IMG/VR virus record: IMGVR_UViG_3300030085_004299
Coordinates: 1 to 50,739 of that record
DNA from: a virus
DNA: 50,739 nt
Strand: one strand, 5' to 3'
Shown here: positions 25,301-35,200 of the stretch, in pieces
How positions within the stretch are numbered: the first letter of the stretch is position 1
Layout of the letters: every line of letters begins with the position of its first letter
Translations under genes and position numbers: made by a program
Notes under the pieces: generated by a model
Seen by the model: the letters and a program-made list of their open reading frames with translations, nothing else
What the model was told of the DNA's origin: nothing
Databases searched by the model: none

Positions 25301-27067
25301 AATTGAAACTAATGATTGAGAACCACTCTCTGCTGCTACATTTGCAGAACCAAAACTACGAACCTTTGACTGGATTGTATCACCAGAGAATGTGTTAGCA
25401 GTTCCCACAATACCGTGAACTGACTTAACATCTGATAATGAATAATTTGTATCACTGGTTACAAATCTTGAATCGTCAATGACACCATTAAACAGAAGTC
25501 TCTCACCTTTATGGAAGTTTCCATTAACGTTGTATGCAGTAAGAGCTGTTCCTGCAGAAACATTATACTTTAAGAAACCTTCAGCACCACTTGACTCACC
25601 CTTAATATGAGTTGATGTGTTAAGAGTGACCGGCTCATTAACTGAGATATCAGTATATACTTGAACATCAAACAATGAAAGATCCCATTGGTTGATGTTT
25701 GAATTATTTAAATCATATGCACCCGACTCAAGAGCAAAATCATATACTCTTGCAATACCAACTTCTTTACCTGCAGCAACTAATGCATTACTTCCTACTC
25801 TTTTATTTCTTAAACTTAATGTTAAACTTGTGTTGATACCAATAGTTGCAGAACCATTAACATTGTTTAATCTGAGAGTAGACCCAAAATCAAAACTAAC
25901 AGCATGTTGTTCGACTCTCTTTACAGTTCTTGGTTTAAAGAAGTCAAGAAGAGTTGGAGCTATTTTTTCAACCTCATATCCTTTCACGTAAGCCTTTCCA
26001 GGACTTATTTTGTATATTCCTATGTCATCACTAGGAGTTTGGCCATTATTGGTACTTTGACCCTCTTCGAATATACCTCTATTTCCCTGATTATTGTTTA
26101 GACTATCTCTTACAGCAGTTCTAAAAGATTTGACATAATAATTTCCAGATTCGTCAAATGTTCTTCTTGCAAATTCGTCACCAATAAAGTTGTAGTCTGT
26201 ATTTTTATTTACTATTCTTAGTTCACCATTTTTTACTTCTGATAATTGTACAAAACTTGCATCTTCAAAATTATCAAGTGATTTTTTTGCAAGATTTGTA
26301 CTAATCTTCAATCGATCAGCACCTGGAGCAGTAAAGTTATTAAAACCTTGAGCATTGTCACTAAGCGATTCATCAATATCTGAAGATATAATCTCCTCAA
26401 TAATATCTAAACCAATTCTATATGAAGGACGGTTATTATATTGATCAAGAATAAGAGTTTGAGCACTTACATTAACAAAATAACCTCTTAAAAAATATAC
26501 ACCATCAGCTATGTTAAATGATGAACCTATGATTGGTGCATTTTGTGGAATTGTAGCTGCAAAACCTTCTCCACTAGAGATAAAGGTTGATGCATACGTA
26601 ATATTCTTACTAGTTGTTAAAACTTCTCCACTTAAAAAAGTATCCAATTCCTCATCCGTAGTTGAAGAATTTTCATAGTTCAAATAAAGAGTAAATGTAT
26701 TTCTTTCTGATTCTTGATCGGTGATATACGTTACAACTTTTGCTGTTACACCAGAAGTTGCACCAGTTATAGTTGTACCAACAATCTGATCAAGATAGAT
26801 ACCAACAGGGACACCTAAAAATTCAGGCTCAATCTGAACACCATAAAAATCTCTAACATAAGTCAGATCGCCGGGAATAACCTTTGTGCCTTCTTTGAAG
26901 AAATGGTTTCCCATCTCTTCAACTTGATTCTGCAGAATGGACTGCAGACCAGTTAGTTCTCTTGCCTGAACTGGGAAACCAGGTTTAAATAAAACCTTGT
27001 AGTAATTTGATTGTGAGTCAAAGTCGTCAAAATATGGAGCGACATTGAGATTAGTTTCCTGTGGCAT
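19373..27067 (-). CDS. Giant baseplate or tail structural protein (DUF4815 type), gp9-gp10 position
   Basis: A 2564-residue virion protein between gp8 and gp13, where T4 has gp9-gp12 and wac. The N-terminus (NVAPYFDDFDSQSNYYKVLF, then PGFPVQARELTGLQSILQ) and first ~450 residues match DUF4815 as I recall it. Next come TSGAxA modules (for example ITGATSGVTAKV, LIGQTSGAKAIY, LTGQTSGAQARV), a Thr-rich run at about 1390, and an Arg-Pro run at about 1705-1725 followed by DPDPLAQTFLIDDDTGIFVT. That leads a beta domain with FRTKSDNGVPVVFEIRE, common in phage fibre-attachment proteins. Later come GSGF/GSGY repeats and an IGDEIISYTG module. It probably organises the baseplate periphery or fibre attachment, by position only. 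Confidence 0.88.
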   Translation of the reverse strand: MPQETNLNVAPYFDDFDSQSNYYKVLFKPGFPVQARELTGLQSILQNQVEEMGNHFFKEGTKVIPGDLTYVRDFYGVQIEPEFLGVPVGIYLDQIVGTTITGATSGVTAKVVTYITDQESERNTFTLYLNYENSSTTDEELDTFLSGEVLTTSKNITYASTFISSGEGFAATIPQNAPIIGSSFNIADGVYFLRGYFVNVSAQTLILDQYNNRPSYRIGLDIIEEIISSDIDESLSDNAQGFNNFTAPGADRLKISTNLAKKSLDNFEDASFVQLSEVKNGELRIVNKNTDYNFIGDEFARRTFDESGNYYVKSFRTAVRDSLNNNQGNRGIFEEGQSTNNGQTPSDDIGIYKISPGKAYVKGYEVEKIAPTLLDFFKPRTVKRVEQHAVSFDFGSTLRLNNVNGSATIGINTSLTLSLRNKRVGSNALVAAGKEVGIARVYDFALESGAYDLNNSNINQWDLSLFDVQVYTDISVNEPVTLNTSTHIKGESSGAEGFLKYNVSAGTALTAYNVNGNFHKGERLLFNGVIDDSRFVTSDTNYSLSDVKSVHGIVGTANTFSGDTIQSKVRSFGSANVAAESGSQSLVSIPADPGFSFVGIVTVGNIVRYSRNAFDIQSLGRVVSVGATNFAIEAVESVTGVCNGALPTSVETVQNLELITTKLAGGQRSGNTSGNNTLFTSLPKVNIESVDLINSDIIIRRQYTTSITDNSTSSINAGENEVFLPYDEERYILIRSNGDTEILSEDRFSLTNGSTTLQINGLGANDTGSRLITTIRKSKVKAKTKIKNISKDIIINKSRDAASGIGSTTLNDGLEYGEYPYGTRVQDDQISLNTPDVYKIYGIFESEDTTDPTAPYMTLGQLNGNTATTNDLIIGETLIGQTSGAKAIYLQKLDDTNIYFSYLNDTSFLNNEEIKFQTSSVSGVSSLVKLGSKNITSDFKFDNGQRSTIYDYSRIVRRAEVQAPSKKIRIYYASAGYQNSDDGDITTIGSYEAFDYGKDLGAIDGFRVSDIIDVRPRVADYSVSEGANSPFEFSGRSFADGQSGRLHSAPHVIASDESMTLDYAYFLGRVDRIFIDTEGNLGLTEGAAEDDPKMPPAISNTMSIATIYLPPFLYNVSDAEVKFIEHKRYQMTDIAKLEQRIKNLEYYTSLNQLESQTLNSFVEDANGLNRFKSGVFVDNFSSLEPQDTSIGIRNSIDRRNGILRPSHHTTALNLQLSTRVIDGVSNESNTSLDTEFANPIGVNVRKTGQTVTLDYTDVEWLNQPYATRVESVTPYLVQFWQGNVELTPEVDVWIDTTQAEINNVMMEGSFQGIAEALGAEVTTNADGQSVGVTPTIWNSWETTGVNLDLSLSDRSQSSSVSTSNSNTRTRVRDRGARIITENTTTTETTTTTTNDHNISATSSVSLNQQRTGTQFTVNEQINTETLGNFVVNTEIINFMRSRNITVKGSSLKPFTRVYSFFDGVAVTKFCTPKLIEIEMIHGTFLPGEDVLGDMNNGGVQMFNSDSSPRARFRVANSNHKFGPYTSPTDFYGSNPYSRDNQIPELYSSSSSTLNVDLFSLQSTDFPQYFGRVETNMILTGQTSGAQARVRRKRLVTDRVGTLLASFRVPESGNSSNPSFETGRSLFRLTSSSTNSSIQGTVTTSGESIFYSQGDLTTTQETTLSLRNARVGRQEFTDTRTLSDSAETEEISFTIVNTETDVDVDVDRQIRRRPRPRPRPPRPAPRPLPDPDPLAQTFLIDDDTGIFVTKVDIYFRTKSDNGVPVVFEIRETYLGTPSEKILPFSQVTLNPNQVQLSDDGSAVTTFTFQSPVYLEAGKEYAMVLKSHSTDYSVYISRLGEVDITTLGGGESDQVIVSEQPLLGSLFKSQNASVWTPSQYEDLKFKLYRAEFSTSGSVSFYNPGFTKAFRSGSSVDPNGISLEPRQLRVGLGTTVNHDSDVPHPLQVGNTVKQLSIGAQGTLVAFAGSATGDLSLTNVGSGFTPSLGGFTYTGVALTAITGKGINGTVDITINGGVAVAATINAGGSGYVVGDVLTPVSVGSLDLGSGIQLSVQELLGNNTLVLENVQGNFSTNSAYPLYYENNVGFTTELNGVGGDVIPLSPITVAHQGDYMKVFKRNHGLYSNTNRATIENVQSDVVTNNLAQDYPFDTTSFITLESDSEIFKTFENIGVAGTNPGYVRIGDEIISYTGVNGRTLTGITRGVDNTTLSTHSLGELIYKYELDGVSLRRINREHQLANVVESELDEPAIGLDYYYVKVLMNANGTNRAPANSEGFPPLYFNDKKVAGGPLVQSTHNIPFHMIIPRITNITPLGTNLISQVRTVSASSVSGNQENMVDQGFQEVNLFEPNYFDSLRMLASGRNEELLLNSDLFPGKRSFTLTCDLTTVDTRLSPAIDLDNASVVFTSNRINQPITNYAGDFKVSGTIDDPNRFVYVSKNIRLENPATSLQVLFDAYCSTKNDIRVFFALDQDKPVDETIFVPFPGFKNLDVNGSVLERGKSNGTPDQLIPKVDSFEPFPTVDMFREYKYSIDDLVSFSSFRIKIIGTSTDQAVAPMIRNLRGIALA

Positions 27068-27072
27068 ATCTC

Positions 27073-28632
27073 TTAAAATTGCAAGATAACTTTAACGTCT
27101 TCTTTCTGTGAAGTGGATCTAGTAACTGAAGGTCTATTGTCAATATAGATGATGTCACCAGAGTATTTTTCAGACTCTGGATTAGAAACTCCGTTAAAGA
27201 ATTCCTGACCCAAGTAGTAGGTACGACTATTTATTGTAGTTGAGATACCTGAAAAATTCTGGTGAATATTTAATGTATTACCAGATGTGGGAGTGATAGA
27301 AACAGAACCACCAGATGTAGGACTTGCAGTAAATCTCAGTTGTTCAAACCCATAAGTAGGATTTACATTCTTTGTTCCGTCCGTATTAAAACCTGCAGTT
27401 CTTCTATCTTGCCAATATTTTAAAATTCCCGTTTGTTGATCATAAGAAACCACTCTACCAATAGCAGTAGAACCTAGACCTACGGTTTGAGTAACAAAAC
27501 TATCTGCTGTAAATATAGCTTCACTATAACCAGTACCTACTAATTTCAATGCATATACTGCACTTGCTTTATCTAATGTCAGATTCGTTGTAGAACCAAA
27601 GTTTTTTGGATTTTTGACAATACCAACTTGAGCAAATTGATTACCAGTAATAAAATCTGGATTTTGAGTGTCATTCTCAAATCTTGCATAAGATAAGACG
27701 TTGTATGCACCTAATTCACGGTAAATATCTGCACCATGACCACCATTAGGTGGAATAATCACGTCAAATACTGGTGCAACTGTTCCAGTTGGAATTCCAC
27801 CACCCTTAAGATCGAGTGTACCAAATGTATATCCACTTCCACCTTTAGAGACAGTTACTGATTCTATCTTCGAGTCATTATTAATAACAACAGTTGCTTC
27901 ACCACCTCTACCATCACCAAGAATCGGAACTCTAGTATAGGTTGTGTTGGCTGGTCCAATATTAACACCACGATTTCTAATCGTAACAATCTTCAATTGA
28001 CCACCAGAAGCCGCATTTTCTCTTACGGATTGATAAGATGAATTTGTGTCCCAGTCAGTTGGTATTGCAATATAATTTGTTGAATCAAATTTAATAATTT
28101 GATTTGGTTTGATGGTGTAAAGATATTTCCAGATATATCCATCACCACTACTTCCAGCTTCTCTTGGTTCTAAATCAGTGAAATTAGGTTCGTCAAGAGA
28201 AGGACCACCCCTAAAACTGTTTTCTGGATTTGCATTATTATATAAACAAATATAAACCTTATACTCACTATTCATAACATAGAAATTTGAGTCATAGATA
28301 TCAAATGACCCAGATGGTTGAGATGGATTATCTCTATCAATATCATTTCTCCACATATCATATGTGGTACCAGACTGCCAAGAAATCTTTCTTATAACTT
28401 GACTTACATCCCCACTATTGATTTTTTTAAGAGCAATCATAGTGTCCCAATAATAATTGGAATCATCTAAACTGTCTTTTGGTGCAGGTGGAGTTGAATT
28501 CCAATCACTCTGAAACTCAGGAGCATCTGGAAGACCAATCCATGCATAATATGAATTTGAAGAATCTTGTACAGAATCGACAAAATTCTTCGCATTCAAA
28601 ATACGCAGTTGATCAGTAATTATCGCAGCCAT
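27073..28632 (-). CDS. gp8: Baseplate wedge protein gp8
   Basis: Wedge subunit that, with gp6, gp7 and gp25, builds the six baseplate arms. Family marks are the N-terminus (ITDQLRILNAKNFVDSVQDS and YYAWIGLPDAPEF), NSEYKVYICLYNN, and SSGDGYIWKYLYTIKPNQII. It is 519 residues against 334 in T4. The extra includes a GxGY repeat (KGGSGYTFGTLDLKGG, about 265-280), the type seen in gp14 and the gp7-position giant. It ends DVKVILQF. It starts after a CTAAATA late word (28653-28659), and its stop lies 6 bases before the DUF4815-type ATG, whose ribosome site AAGAGAT overlaps that gap. Confidence 0.92.
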   Translation of the reverse strand: MAAIITDQLRILNAKNFVDSVQDSSNSYYAWIGLPDAPEFQSDWNSTPPAPKDSLDDSNYYWDTMIALKKINSGDVSQVIRKISWQSGTTYDMWRNDIDRDNPSQPSGSFDIYDSNFYVMNSEYKVYICLYNNANPENSFRGGPSLDEPNFTDLEPREAGSSGDGYIWKYLYTIKPNQIIKFDSTNYIAIPTDWDTNSSYQSVRENAASGGQLKIVTIRNRGVNIGPANTTYTRVPILGDGRGGEATVVINNDSKIESVTVSKGGSGYTFGTLDLKGGGIPTGTVAPVFDVIIPPNGGHGADIYRELGAYNVLSYARFENDTQNPDFITGNQFAQVGIVKNPKNFGSTTNLTLDKASAVYALKLVGTGYSEAIFTADSFVTQTVGLGSTAIGRVVSYDQQTGILKYWQDRRTAGFNTDGTKNVNPTYGFEQLRFTASPTSGGSVSITPTSGNTLNIHQNFSGISTTINSRTYYLGQEFFNGVSNPESEKYSGDIIYIDNRPSVTRSTSQKEDVKVILQF

Positions 28633-28652
28633 TTGTTAGAGGACTTTTTTCT

Positions 28653-28659
28653 TATTTAG
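28653..28659 (-). promoter_or_regulatory. T4-type late promoter for gp8
   Basis: CTAAATA on the minus strand, 20 bases before the gp8 ATG, in the 35-base gap after the fibre gene. Confidence 0.55.
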
Positions 28660-28667
28660 ACGTTAAT

Positions 28668-31600
28668 TTAGACTGTGAACAGGTTTGGATATACCACAAC
28701 CGTTCCACCCATTCCAGAGTGAGATGTACACTGATAGTACAGTGTGTTTGGAGCGTCAAAAGGAACTGCAAAAGTCACAATTCCACTAGATGCTCCATTG
28801 TTAGATACGCCAGTGTTGTATGCAGAACCACCATTACTTTGTCTAATTTGGAATGGGTGAGCACCCATATTATTGACAAATTCGTATGATTGACCTCTTG
28901 CAAGGTATATAACTGGATCGTTAGTATTACTTAATCCACCTGGACCTGTGAATGTATAGTGATTAGAACCACTCGCACCTAGAGTCCATCTAGATGTTAT
29001 TGCATTTGATAAATCACCTTCAAGTGCCTTGGCAGTTACAATACCAGTGGAGATAACACCTCCTCTGGAAATTGTAGTTGCGGCACCAGTGGGGCTAATT
29101 CCCTCTACTCTGATAGATGTATTAGCTCTTACTTTTGTTGATACGAGTGTATCACCACTATAAGTTAAATTAGCAGAGTCAGCTAATACCCCCCCTGTAC
29201 TTGAGAATACTATGGCACCAGATCCCAATAAAGAGGATATGGTTGTAACACCTGAAACAACCAAATCATCAATTTTAGCACCACCAACAACATCAAGTTG
29301 TGCTGTTGGATTAGTAGTTCCTACTCCAACATTACCTAAAGTATGAATACCAGCATCAGTTTGGACCCAATACGAATCTGAACCACCACCTGATGATGTA
29401 GATGTAATTATAAAATTACCTGTAGGACTTTCTAGGATGGTAATATTTGATCCTGCCTCAATACCCGTTACAATACCAGTCAAGTTAGAACCATCACCAT
29501 AATAAGTTACGATACCACTTGTAGCAGTTACAATACCAGATACTGCTACTCCAATACTAGTGGTTTCAAATTTCTTTACATCATCGTAGTAAAGTTCTAC
29601 GGCACCATCTGCAATTCCTCTGATAATATCATCATATCCATCACCCTCTTTTTGAACAACAAATCCACTGGCACCGCGAATATAAGAATACCCAGTGGTA
29701 TTAGTCCAGAAGGCAGAACTACCATTGTGATCAAGTTTTACTTGATTGGAAGAACCAATATAGAGATCTGATGTATTATTTCCCGCATTTAAATAAAGAG
29801 AAGATTGAACATTAACAGCGCTATTGAACGTAGAAATACCAGTTACGTTTATACCATCAGAACTTACAACGACTCCAGACCTTGCTGTTACAATACCGAT
29901 TGAATCAACATTTGTTACGTCATCATAAGTCAGTGTTCCTGCAATTGAAACATTCCCACTAAAAGTAGAATTACCAGTAAATGTAGAAATACCACCTACT
30001 TCTAAGGTACCATTTAGAATGCGTACTGCACCATTACCACCATTACCATATTTTACACTGAATAACTCAGTACTTCCACTTATACTAGGGAAGTAAGATT
30101 TGACAATAAGACCACCATGTGCTGCACCTGGAACACCACCATAAATGGTTGTATCATTGGACCCAGAAATCCAAAGAGTTCCACTACCTCCACGTCTTAT
30201 ATTTGCAGGTGTATTTTCTAATCTTAAATCATTAGAGAGAAATGCATTACCTGTATAAAGCGATGCCGATGTCAATATACCAGAGACATTTAACTGTTCA
30301 GCAGTTAAGTTGGTTGTAGAAGTAACCCCAAGTGTAGAGACACCAGAGACGTTTAAGTTATCTAACTCAGTGTGACCATCGATATCAACATCACCGTTAA
30401 AGTCGGCAGTACCAGTAAATGTAGAAACACCTGATACATTTACGTTATCTAACTCAGTGTGACCATCAACATCTATATTACCAGTGAATCCAGAAGTACC
30501 AGAGACAACTAATGTTTGAGTCTCAATAGTTCCAAAGATAGTAATACCAGCGCCAGTTGTTGATAATTTCTTATTATCATTATGATAAAGATCTACAGAT
30601 CCATCTTCGGTAAAGGTTGCGTATGATTTATCTCCCTCTACATTTGTCCAGGAATTTGTACCATCACCTCTAATGGTAATTCCACTTGTTCTACCAATAA
30701 TTTCAAAACTTGCGTTGTCTTGGAATATTTCGGAGGTTGAGAATTTAACTCTGTTATTATTTGTACCAGTGCTTTCTCCCAGTACAATATTTGTATCTGA
30801 TATATTGACTTGACCCGAGAAAGTTGAAACACCAACAAAGGTTGATACTCCAGACACATTAAGATTATCTAATTCGGTGTGTCCATCTACATCAATATCC
30901 CCATTGAAATCAGCAGCACCAACAAAGGTAGAAACACCTGATACGTATAATTGTTCGGCAGTTAAGTTGGTTGTAGAAGTAACCCCAAGTGTAGAGACAC
31001 CAGAAACAACTAAAGTATCAGCACTAATATTTGCAGTCGTTATACCACTACCACCAGATTGTGCGACCCAATCATAATCAGATCCAGTCCAACTTAAGAC
31101 TTCACCAGAATTAGCACTTGAAATGTTTAGATGAGTATCTACACTAGAGTCTGAATATCCACCAGCAAGACCATTACCATAATCAGAAATCATGGAAGTG
31201 GTAATACCACTAAATGTCGTTGCAGTGATAACACCACTGACATTAACATTGTCTAACTCAGTATGACCATCAATATCAACATCGCCATTGAAGTCGGCAG
31301 CACCAGTAAAGGTTGATACTCCAGAGACATTTAATGTATCAGTTTCAGTATGCCCTGTTACATCGATACCAGAAGCAGTGGTTTCAAATTTCTTCGCAGT
31401 ATCAGTATGATAGATTCCTACACCACCAGTACCAGTAATATTAACTCGACCACCAACATTTGTCTCTAATTGAATATCTCCATCACTACCACCACTATTA
31501 TTAGCTGCTATTTTTACATTTTCAGCACCATTAGTTGAAATAACTAATTCACTACCACTACTTCGTATCTGACGATTAGGGTTACCAAAACTAATACTTG

Positions 31601-32237
31601 TATTACCTGCTAGAGTTACATTATTAAAGGTAGAGACACCAGAAACAACTAAAGTATCAGCACTAATATTTGCAGTGGCGAGACCACTTGAAGCAGCAGT
31701 GATACGACCTTGAGCATCAACAGTAATATCTGCTGCAGTGTAAGAACCTGCAGAAACTGTTGTATCTGTAAGAGTGATTGTTGTAACACCAGCATTTACA
31801 GTGGTGGCATCAAATTGAGCACCAAAATTTAATGTTCCTGCGGTACCAACTGAACTACCCTCTTTTTGAACTACAACACCAGCACCAACACCAGTAAGTC
31901 CAGTTAAATTGGAACCATCACCATAATAGGTTCCACCTGTAACTACACCGAGTGTTGATATACCACTAACCTGAAGATTACGAGAAATAACAACATCAGT
32001 AGTGGCGATTGATACTGGAGTCGTTGCCGATATGGTGACATTACCAGTTGATGTATTGATCGCAACATTATCACCTGCAGTGATGACTGTTACAACACCG
32101 ACCGCCAAGGTGGAACCATCACCAATAAGATTATATAACTCCGAAAAGTTACTATTGATTTTAACTCCACCCCCAATTAAAGTATCACCTGTTCCATCAT
32201 TTGGGGTAGTTCCAGTGTTAATACCTTGGTATGCCAT
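28668..32237 (-). CDS. Fibre-like protein with C-terminal cupredoxin-like domain
   Basis: A 1189-residue fibre or spike-like protein between the gp7-position gene and gp8. The N-terminus (GINTGTTPNDGTGDTLIGGG, then KINSNFSELYNLIG) is a recurring attachment domain of marine phage fibres. The shaft has many copies of LNVSGVSTFTG and GDVDIDGHTELDN, with YYGDGSNLTG linkers. The last ~108 residues (from about 1082) form a cupredoxin-like domain. Candidate copper ligands are H1127 (GAHPF), C1170, H1173 and M1176 in CTSHSGM, the C-x2-H-x2-M spacing of amicyanin-type sites. Copper binding and its use are unproven. A late word (32264-32270) lies upstream. Confidence 0.88.
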   Translation of the reverse strand: MAYQGINTGTTPNDGTGDTLIGGGVKINSNFSELYNLIGDGSTLAVGVVTVITAGDNVAINTSTGNVTISATTPVSIATTDVVISRNLQVSGISTLGVVTGGTYYGDGSNLTGLTGVGAGVVVQKEGSSVGTAGTLNFGAQFDATTVNAGVTTITLTDTTVSAGSYTAADITVDAQGRITAASSGLATANISADTLVVSGVSTFNNVTLAGNTSISFGNPNRQIRSSGSELVISTNGAENVKIAANNSGGSDGDIQLETNVGGRVNITGTGGVGIYHTDTAKKFETTASGIDVTGHTETDTLNVSGVSTFTGAADFNGDVDIDGHTELDNVNVSGVITATTFSGITTSMISDYGNGLAGGYSDSSVDTHLNISSANSGEVLSWTGSDYDWVAQSGGSGITTANISADTLVVSGVSTLGVTSTTNLTAEQLYVSGVSTFVGAADFNGDIDVDGHTELDNLNVSGVSTFVGVSTFSGQVNISDTNIVLGESTGTNNNRVKFSTSEIFQDNASFEIIGRTSGITIRGDGTNSWTNVEGDKSYATFTEDGSVDLYHNDNKKLSTTGAGITIFGTIETQTLVVSGTSGFTGNIDVDGHTELDNVNVSGVSTFTGTADFNGDVDIDGHTELDNLNVSGVSTLGVTSTTNLTAEQLNVSGILTSASLYTGNAFLSNDLRLENTPANIRRGGSGTLWISGSNDTTIYGGVPGAAHGGLIVKSYFPSISGSTELFSVKYGNGGNGAVRILNGTLEVGGISTFTGNSTFSGNVSIAGTLTYDDVTNVDSIGIVTARSGVVVSSDGINVTGISTFNSAVNVQSSLYLNAGNNTSDLYIGSSNQVKLDHNGSSAFWTNTTGYSYIRGASGFVVQKEGDGYDDIIRGIADGAVELYYDDVKKFETTSIGVAVSGIVTATSGIVTYYGDGSNLTGIVTGIEAGSNITILESPTGNFIITSTSSGGGSDSYWVQTDAGIHTLGNVGVGTTNPTAQLDVVGGAKIDDLVVSGVTTISSLLGSGAIVFSSTGGVLADSANLTYSGDTLVSTKVRANTSIRVEGISPTGAATTISRGGVISTGIVTAKALEGDLSNAITSRWTLGASGSNHYTFTGPGGLSNTNDPVIYLARGQSYEFVNNMGAHPFQIRQSNGGSAYNTGVSNNGASSGIVTFAVPFDAPNTLYYQCTSHSGMGGTVVVYPNLFTV

Positions 32238-32263
32238 CTACTGAGGATCCTTTTCTATGTTTT

Positions 32264-32270
32264 TATTTAT
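32264..32270 (-). promoter_or_regulatory. T4-type late promoter for the cupredoxin fibre
   Basis: ATAAATA on the minus strand, 26 bases before the ATG at 32237, in the short gap after the gp7-position gene. Confidence 0.5.
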
Positions 32271-32271
32271 T

Positions 32272-35200
32272 TTAAGTGAGATAGTTCACAAATTTAAGTG
32301 GTCGGAACCTTTGAATCAGTGGAGATGTGGAGAGTCCAGAATATCCATTAGGTGTAAAGGTAAGTGCATTTGATGCAGATCTATTCTTGAACTTAATTCT
32401 ACCCCATGAGTATTCTCCGAGTGATTGAACTCTTTCAAAACCAGAACCAGTAACAGCAAATCCTACATTTTGTACTTCAACTCTTCTAATTGCAGTTGTA
32501 CCAAGACCAACCGTTGTCAAATCGGTTACAAAGTCATAAGCCTTATATGCACGATAGATTCCATCACTTGTATTTGTGGATAATCCGAAGTGGGAAAGAT
32601 TTACAACAAACAAATCACCTTCCTGAACAGTACTCAGAGTTATCGCTGTACCCACAATATTTGGATCTCTCATGTAAGAATCCTGAGGAATATAAAGTTC
32701 AAGAGTTCCTAATGCACCTGCTGACTGAGCAACACCAACTATAATACCCTGATCACCGAAATAAGAATCAACACCAACCTCTTCTCTTCTTGATTTTGGA
32801 ACTTCAACTAGAATCTGTGGAGGATTAGCCGCAGAATATCCGGCACCAGCATTGGTAATTGTAAATCCAGTAATTGTTCCTCCAGCACTCACTGAAGCTG
32901 TGGCAGTTGCTCTTGTTCCACCTACAATATCAACAGGTTGTGATATGGAAACAGATGGTGAACCAGAATAACCAGATCCTACATTACTTATTGTAAATCC
33001 TGTAACTGTTCCAGCAGAACTTACAGATACCGTAGCAACTGCACCCACAATTGGTGATTGATCAATAATTGTTACTCTATCAGTGTAATCAAGAAGTGAA
33101 GTTTCATTCGTTGAGTTGAAGAATGGTCTTGTAGTATCAACATATGCATCTGTAGTATTCACACCAACATATTGAGTAAGGTATGCTGCAGGATAAATTG
33201 ATGGTTCGTATAAAATTCTATCTTTCGTTACGACCTCACCATTGATAGTGATATCATCAGTTTGTTTACACCATGTCAATGGTCTAACCAATCCTTTATT
33301 AGTTGTGATACCAGGTCCATCATAAGCAAAAGTTCTTACGGTATCCAGAGTTGTGATTCCAGTCACAATTCTTTCTTCCTGAAGTAATCCGAATGTTTGA
33401 CCCTTACTAGAATCATTTTTCAACTGTAAAGAGTCACCAATTTTGATGGTTTCGAGAATATCAACAAATACAACGTCAACACCAGGAGTACCCTTATAGA
33501 ACATAATTTTTGCAGTATCTCCTTTCTTAGGTGCTTCTGTAAATTCAATAATAGTACCACCAGTGAACTTGTATGAAGAATTAGGTACCTGAAGAATATC
33601 ATTAATGGTGATAATTAAACATTGTGCGATATTGATATTGGACCCATCAGCAGTTTCGATGGCAAACAGGTTATTATCAATCTTTAATTGGAACCTCGTC
33701 TCAAAACCATCAAATTGATCATCGATTTGATCGAATACATCAATTTCACCGATTGTGAATCCATTAAACGTGTCACGATATACGTCGGAAACAGTAAGAA
33801 TAAATGGATCATAAGAACTGGTTGTCTGGATTCCAGTAGTTCCTCCGATGGAAAGTCTAAGTTCCTCACTTTCTTTATATCCAAATCCACCACTTACAAT
33901 TTCAAAATTAATTATACTGGATCCTTGACCAACCATTACATCAACTTTTGCTCCTGTTCCTACTCCAGTTGTTCCATCTGCATATACAAGTGGGATACTA
34001 GAATATGGAAGTGGGGCATCAATCACGACTAATGGTGGATTATTTTCTTCAAGATTTGATCCAAAGAATGATGTATTAATTGCTACAACTTCACCATTTT
34101 GTACAGTTGCAGTACCAATATTGACCACTGTAGAGAAACCAATATTAGTTGTAATAATTCCAACTTGAACTGTTTGTACTCCTACTCTGTAACCAGAACC
34201 AGGATTACCAATAACAACTGATGTTATTGTACCTGCCGAAGATACAAAACATGATGCACCTGCGGAGATGAGTGGTTGGAATCCAAAACCAGGTGTAGAT
34301 CCCACTGATATAATTGTACCACCCCTTGGAATAGATGATTTATTTGGATCATCCTCAGAAGAAACACTGTCACCTAAGTAAGTAATACTTGTTACACCTG
34401 CATGTTCAATAAGTGTGAAGTCACCAGTTGTTCCTTGAGCACCTTGTGGTTCTTGAAGAATGTTTGAATTTAGAATGATAGCTTGATTAGTTGCAAATCC
34501 AGTAATATTATTTCCATTTTGTAAAAGGGTGAAATTTTTGGTTTGACCATTGAAATCTTTTCGAATATTATCGAAAGTATAATTACTACTATATGTACTA
34601 TTATCATCATTTGCAACACCACTTCTCATGAATGTTCTACCTTGGAATGTAGAATGAGTCGTGATACCTGACCAGTCTAAATTATCGGGACCAGCTGTGT
34701 CTGTACCAATAGGAATACCTCCATAAGGTGCTGATGCGAAATGAACTGTATTATCAACAATATTGTAGTTTCCGCCAAGAAGTTGAACAGTAGATCCATT
34801 GGCGTGAGTACCAATACCCGTTCCCATCTGTGCTCTAATAACCTTGAAGTTATTGGTTTTACCAACACCAATGTTCTGAATTAACATAATTTCGTCATCA
34901 ATCTTGATGAAATCATTAGATTTAAATGATCCTATTCCTGTTACTTCGAAATTGAGGTCAAATATAACCTCTTGATCAAGAGTGGTAGAAATATTTTCTT
35001 CAGTTATTGGTGCTTGAATCATATTATCAATTGCCATCAATGCTCTAGCATTTTGGTTTGTTGATGTGAATTTATGGAACGTACCAATACCAACTCCAGA
35101 TAAAATAATAGTATCTGGGTTTGGTTTTAATGCAGCTGCTGCGTTTGTTGCAAGACCAACTGAAACATCAGATAATTTGACAGCATAGACTTCTGTAGGA

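Noticed and set aside
33688-34032. 114-residue plus-strand frame
   Set aside because: It lies wholly inside the giant gp7-position gene on the opposite strand, has no ribosome site or recognisable domain, and its composition fits a reverse shadow of a coding frame.
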